DNA of 64,000 nt from Limnephilus marmoratus (lineage: Eukaryota; Arthropoda; Insecta; Trichoptera; Limnephilidae), in NCBI GenBank assembly GCA_917880885.1, contig OU862913.1:24127286-24191285 (forward strand), written 5' to 3'. The notes beneath the pieces are model-generated. The model was not told the DNA's origin and did no database searches. It saw only the letters and a program-made list of their open reading frames with translations. Positions within the stretch are counted from its first letter, which is position 1, and every line of letters starts with the position of its first letter. Positions 60,978 through 64,000 of this stretch are shown here, piece after piece. The translations under genes were made by a program, and so were the position numbers.

Positions 60978-62767
60978 CAGGGGTCACCAATTACTTTCAT
61001 TAGGGGTCCGTTTTTTAAAATAACATGACCGTCGCGGTCCAAAAGGGAAAAAAAACCTATCCCCCCCCCCCCCCCCAGCTTATTAATTGAAATAATTAAC
61101 TGTACCATTTAAATATGTGTAGATACAATATCAATGAACAAATAAAACGAATAGGTTCCGGAACACTAAAATAGTAAACAAATGTTATTGTTAGCGCCAA
61201 TTAGAATTTGGTTGCGCTCAGCGATCCATTGTGCGTGTATTTTGGAACCAGAATATTGTTTCCGTGATAATTATTGTGCCATTCTGTCTGCCTCGCTTCC
61301 CCTCCCGCCTACCGACCGATGAGTTCCGAGATACGCAGTGTACAAGCCGGATGAATATTTCGCGCCAACGCCGATCATTTACGATTCACGTGAAAGTTAA
61401 TACAATTCAATTTAGTTTTATTAATACTAAGATTCGCATCGCAATTGTTCACTGGAACAAGTTAATACCAAGTGCAAAGTGTTCGGAAGATACCATTTCC
61501 AGACTCTCCTGTGAGTAAATCCCAATACCTAATATACAATATTATCATTATCAATGCATAAACAAACTTTGCTGTAAATTATCATGCCGCTAGCTGAAAC
61601 AGTTATAAATAAAAAGAAGTACCAATGGTTTTTTACAATATTAATGAGAAAAATGACATTTTTTTTCCTTTGACTAAAGTTTGTGCAGGCTATTGTCATT
61701 AAATCTAGGAGATGTTCATCGGTAAGTATGCTCCGGAATTTATTTTTAATGAAGTTCATCTTGGAAAATGCTGCTTCACAAACATACGAGAATGTTGACC
61801 CAAACAGAGTGAGAAGTTTCAAGGCATTTTTTTTTTCTAATTCTGAGTATTTATTAGCACAAACCATAGACATCCAAATGGATAGACCAGAAGATACAGG
61901 TGAGGGGTAAAACCAACTATGGGGGGGAGAAGAGGGGAAGATGACTGTGATTAGTTGAAAAATCAATCTGACAGTATATAGGCATCTCGCATTATAATCT
62001 GCTTTGAATGAATAGACCTTTTTACATGGGAGCGCGAATTACTTGCCACGTTAATAAAATATTTGCGTAGGCCAAATGTACACCCCAAAAAGATTCGCCC
62101 TTTTTCACATATCAATATTTTGTTGCCGTGTTTAGTTAAGACACTTTTACAAATGTTTCATAATTTACTTACCCCTGTAACCAGCGACGAGCACACTAAG
62201 GAACCGCCCACATTCTTGCTGTATGTTGTACAGCACAAGCTGCCGTTTTGGTATGTTATTTCGTTAAATGCATAGATGTTAGCTTCGCGCTGCCCACGTC
62301 AAGAATGATGACGTCACACATTTTAGATTCAAGCGAGGCTGTATCCCCTCCCCATGGGGCGAACTGGCGCCAAGGAGGAGCTCCAGCCGGTTCCATGGCG
62401 AGGGGGAAATAATACGTTTTTATCACTTAGGGCAGGTCCAGATATATTCATATGTCCGTGGCACAAACAAATTTTATCCAAAACTCTTGACAAGAAATTT
62501 CCTGTTTTTGGTGTTTTAAAACTGTATTTTCTTGGAAATCGATCATTTCCATCTGGAGAGCAGCTTTATTACTCCCGAAAATATCTGCAGCTTTATTTCT
62601 CCATTCATCACCAGGATGCAGAGAATAAATGTTACTGAGGATGTCGACGACATTCTCAATTGTCTTAAGATCTGTGAATCTGTTTTCAAATTCCGATTTA
62701 AGATCCTTAATGAAAATATTTTGTATTGTTAACACAAGGACCGTTGTCCGCCATTTGGTGACCCCTG
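60978..62767 (-). mobile_element. hAT transposon with 8-bp target duplication, decayed transposase
   Basis: Target duplication CTATAGAT lies at 60970-60977 and 62768-62775. Both ends start CAGGGGTCACCAA. Minus-strand remnants are at 62735-62448 (FENRFTDLKTIENVVDILSN, DIFGSNKAALQMEMIDFQEN, EFWIKFV) and 61966-61529 (CANKYSELEKKNALKLLTLF, STFSYVCEAAFSKMNFIKNK, FRSILTDEHLLDLMTIA). The second block is the hAT C-terminal dimerisation domain. The catalytic N-terminal region is missing, and about 480 bp of unrelated sequence (61960-62447) separates the two blocks. Non-functional. Confidence 0.9.
61960..62447. other. Unidentified insert within the hAT transposase
   Basis: It sits between two adjoining parts of the hAT C-terminus (EFWIKFV and the Y/SELEKKNALKLL block). 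It has no recognised ORF and no obvious inverted ends. It contains a GC-rich patch (GGGGCGAACTGGCGCCAAGG) and a TGATGACGTCACACA palindrome. It could be an inserted element or, less likely, a spacer between recombined copies. Confidence 0.45.
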
Positions 62768-63054
62768 CTATAGATGTTGTCTCTTTTTAGTGTCGCTGGC
62801 TTCCATTTCAACGAGTTTCAAATCACAACGGTGCTAAAGAAGTTCACACTTCAAAAAGTTACGTGAATGAAAATAAATTTTATATTTGAAATATAAAATT
62901 AGAAATATGTCATTTTTGAATCAGATTTTAGACGTATTGACATTGACCCTTTTCCACAAAAAAATTATAAATGGATTTCGAAAGATTGTTCTTTTATCTA
63001 GCATTCGCATGTTTTAAATTTTGAGAAAAAAATGTTTATTTTTAGTATATTAAG

Positions 63055-63602
63055 GTAATACCATAGGTCGTTGGCAGATTTGTTAAATTTTCAAAAAAGA
63101 TTTTGTATTATACCACATCCATTTCAAATCATATAATCATGCAGTAAAATAAATCAATACATTATCTGGGTATCGCATGTTTTAGAATTTTAATTTTAGT
63201 TTAAATAAAATCATTAAAAAATATATACGTTCATGTGTTTCTTGGCGAAAATTACTCCGTTTGTGTATTTATTTGCGCACTTACAAACTAATATATTTCA
63301 GATTTTTTTAACATTCTTATTTAACTTAGACATTATTGAAAAATGATAAATACTTATAATCAAAAAATAATTACAAAAAAAAGAATAGTTTTTATAGTTT
63401 TATCTTCATTCGTTTCAACATTTTTGGATGTAGGTATAAATTAAAGCAAATTTGGAATAACATAAAATCGATATTGAGTTATAATTTTAAAAAGCTGGTA
63501 TGGAGAATAATTAATCTTTCTCATTGTAACCGCCCTGCACGATCGTAAGAACAACTTTCGACTAAATGTGGATTTTCGTCCGCTGGCTGAAACGCTCTTA
63601 AG
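63055..63602 (+). repeat. Long direct repeat, copy 2
   Basis: It begins around ATACCATAGGTCGTTGGCAG and follows copy 1 (1-548) to GCTGGCTGAAACGCTCTTAAG, with about 5-8% differences by eye and small indels. Confidence 0.8.
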
Positions 63603-64000
63603 ATAGGACCATTCTATTTAGTTTTATTTCGATGTTTAATATTAATTAATTATTGAAGAGATTTACATTTCTGACATCAGTCCGTCCGCCTTTATACAAA
63701 AAGATAACATTAAGAGATGAAAAGACCAAAAGATGAAAATCTCAAATATGCCCAAATCATAATTATTATTTTTATTTGACCTTTCAATTATATTCTTCAA
63801 AGAATAAATAACATTAATTTAGAGTGTTAAAGAAAAATAATGCCAGAAATTATTTAATGGAATATTTAATATTTTACTTTTTTTGTTTTTAGATTCCTAT
63901 CGCCGGGAGAGGGTTTCATGACAATTCAGAATCATGCAATTTCAACAACCCTTTGAAAAGTCATTAAAAATGATTAGAAAAAATTAAAACATAGTTCATT
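63603..64000. other. Unassigned AT-rich end of window
   Basis: No ORF or repeat termini recognised. Confidence 0.4.

Larger units (their letters stand above)
60871..62865 (+). repeat. Dispersed repeat Q, copy 2, split by a hAT element
   Basis: 60871-60977 (GTGCGTAGGACCGTGGATTT, GGAACCGAGTACCCATGAAA) and 62776-62865 (GTTGTCTCTTTTTAGTGTCG, GAGTTTCAAATCACAACGGTG) are collinear with 15848-16260. Confidence 0.7.

Overview
The window is eukaryotic and almost certainly from an insect. It is AT-rich and has no gene-dense operon structure. Its coding stretches are non-LTR reverse transcriptases or DNA transposases, and it carries the arthropod telomere motif TTAGG/CCTAA inside a palindromic element. 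Several repeat types resemble ones familiar from Lepidoptera: RTE-like LINEs ending in short tandem repeats, Helitrons that begin TC and end CTAG, and tRNA-headed SINEs. Lepidoptera is my best guess, but other insects are not excluded. I found no convincing host gene, rRNA gene, functional tRNA gene or CRISPR. The window reads as a gene-free, repeat-on-repeat stretch of chromosome.

Layout. 1-7000: a repeat whose second copy lies at 63055-63602; RTE-A LINE fragments; a Helitron-like element packed with heat-shock-element motifs (3121-3747); a palindromic element with a hammerhead-like core (4661-4923); and the first copy of the abundant 'M repeat'. 7000-14100: LINE 3' fragments, an 18-bp minisatellite grown from the M repeat (8719-9035), a terminal-inverted-repeat (TIR) element, about 950 bp of tetranucleotide repeats, and a LINE RT (12848-14065). 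15000-20500: nested insertions, the clearest being LINE < hAT-like element < solo LTR (16905-19148). 21300-26000: Helitrons and a broken gene with FEN1/XPG-like motifs plus a Tesmin/TSO1-type CXC domain, partly duplicated in inverted orientation (22119-24085). 26500-30300: mariner remnants, a Helitron-related tandem repeat, RTE-A and M. 30600-33540: a LINE with an open 675-codon frame inserted in a palindromic MITE carrying CCTAA repeats. 33800-41600: M repeats, Helitrons and LINE fragments. 42400-47550: tRNA-derived SINEs, a large inverted repeat, several MITEs and Helitron-2. 47550-50850: a 762-codon LINE ORF inside an older LINE. 50900-64000: a 140-bp satellite split by a solo LTR, composite Helitrons, a second hammerhead-like palindrome, RTE-B LINEs, a mariner end, and a hAT element with exact 8-bp target duplications.

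How the parts relate. Most elements are non-autonomous or truncated, so they depended on machinery encoded elsewhere. Several insertions can be ordered in time because target duplications or an empty paralogous copy survive: Helitron 25201-25703, hAT 60978-62767, RTE-B 43976-44604 and 56467-56899, the small MITE at 16643-16846, and the solo LTRs at 17499-18364 and 51419-51644. The M repeat shares its 3' end with a resident LINE, which suggests a SINE/LINE-type partnership.

Boundaries were read by eye. Where exact termini or target duplications are stated they were read base by base; other ends are approximate to about 10-30 bp. Family names are assigned from protein motifs and terminal sequences, not from database searches.
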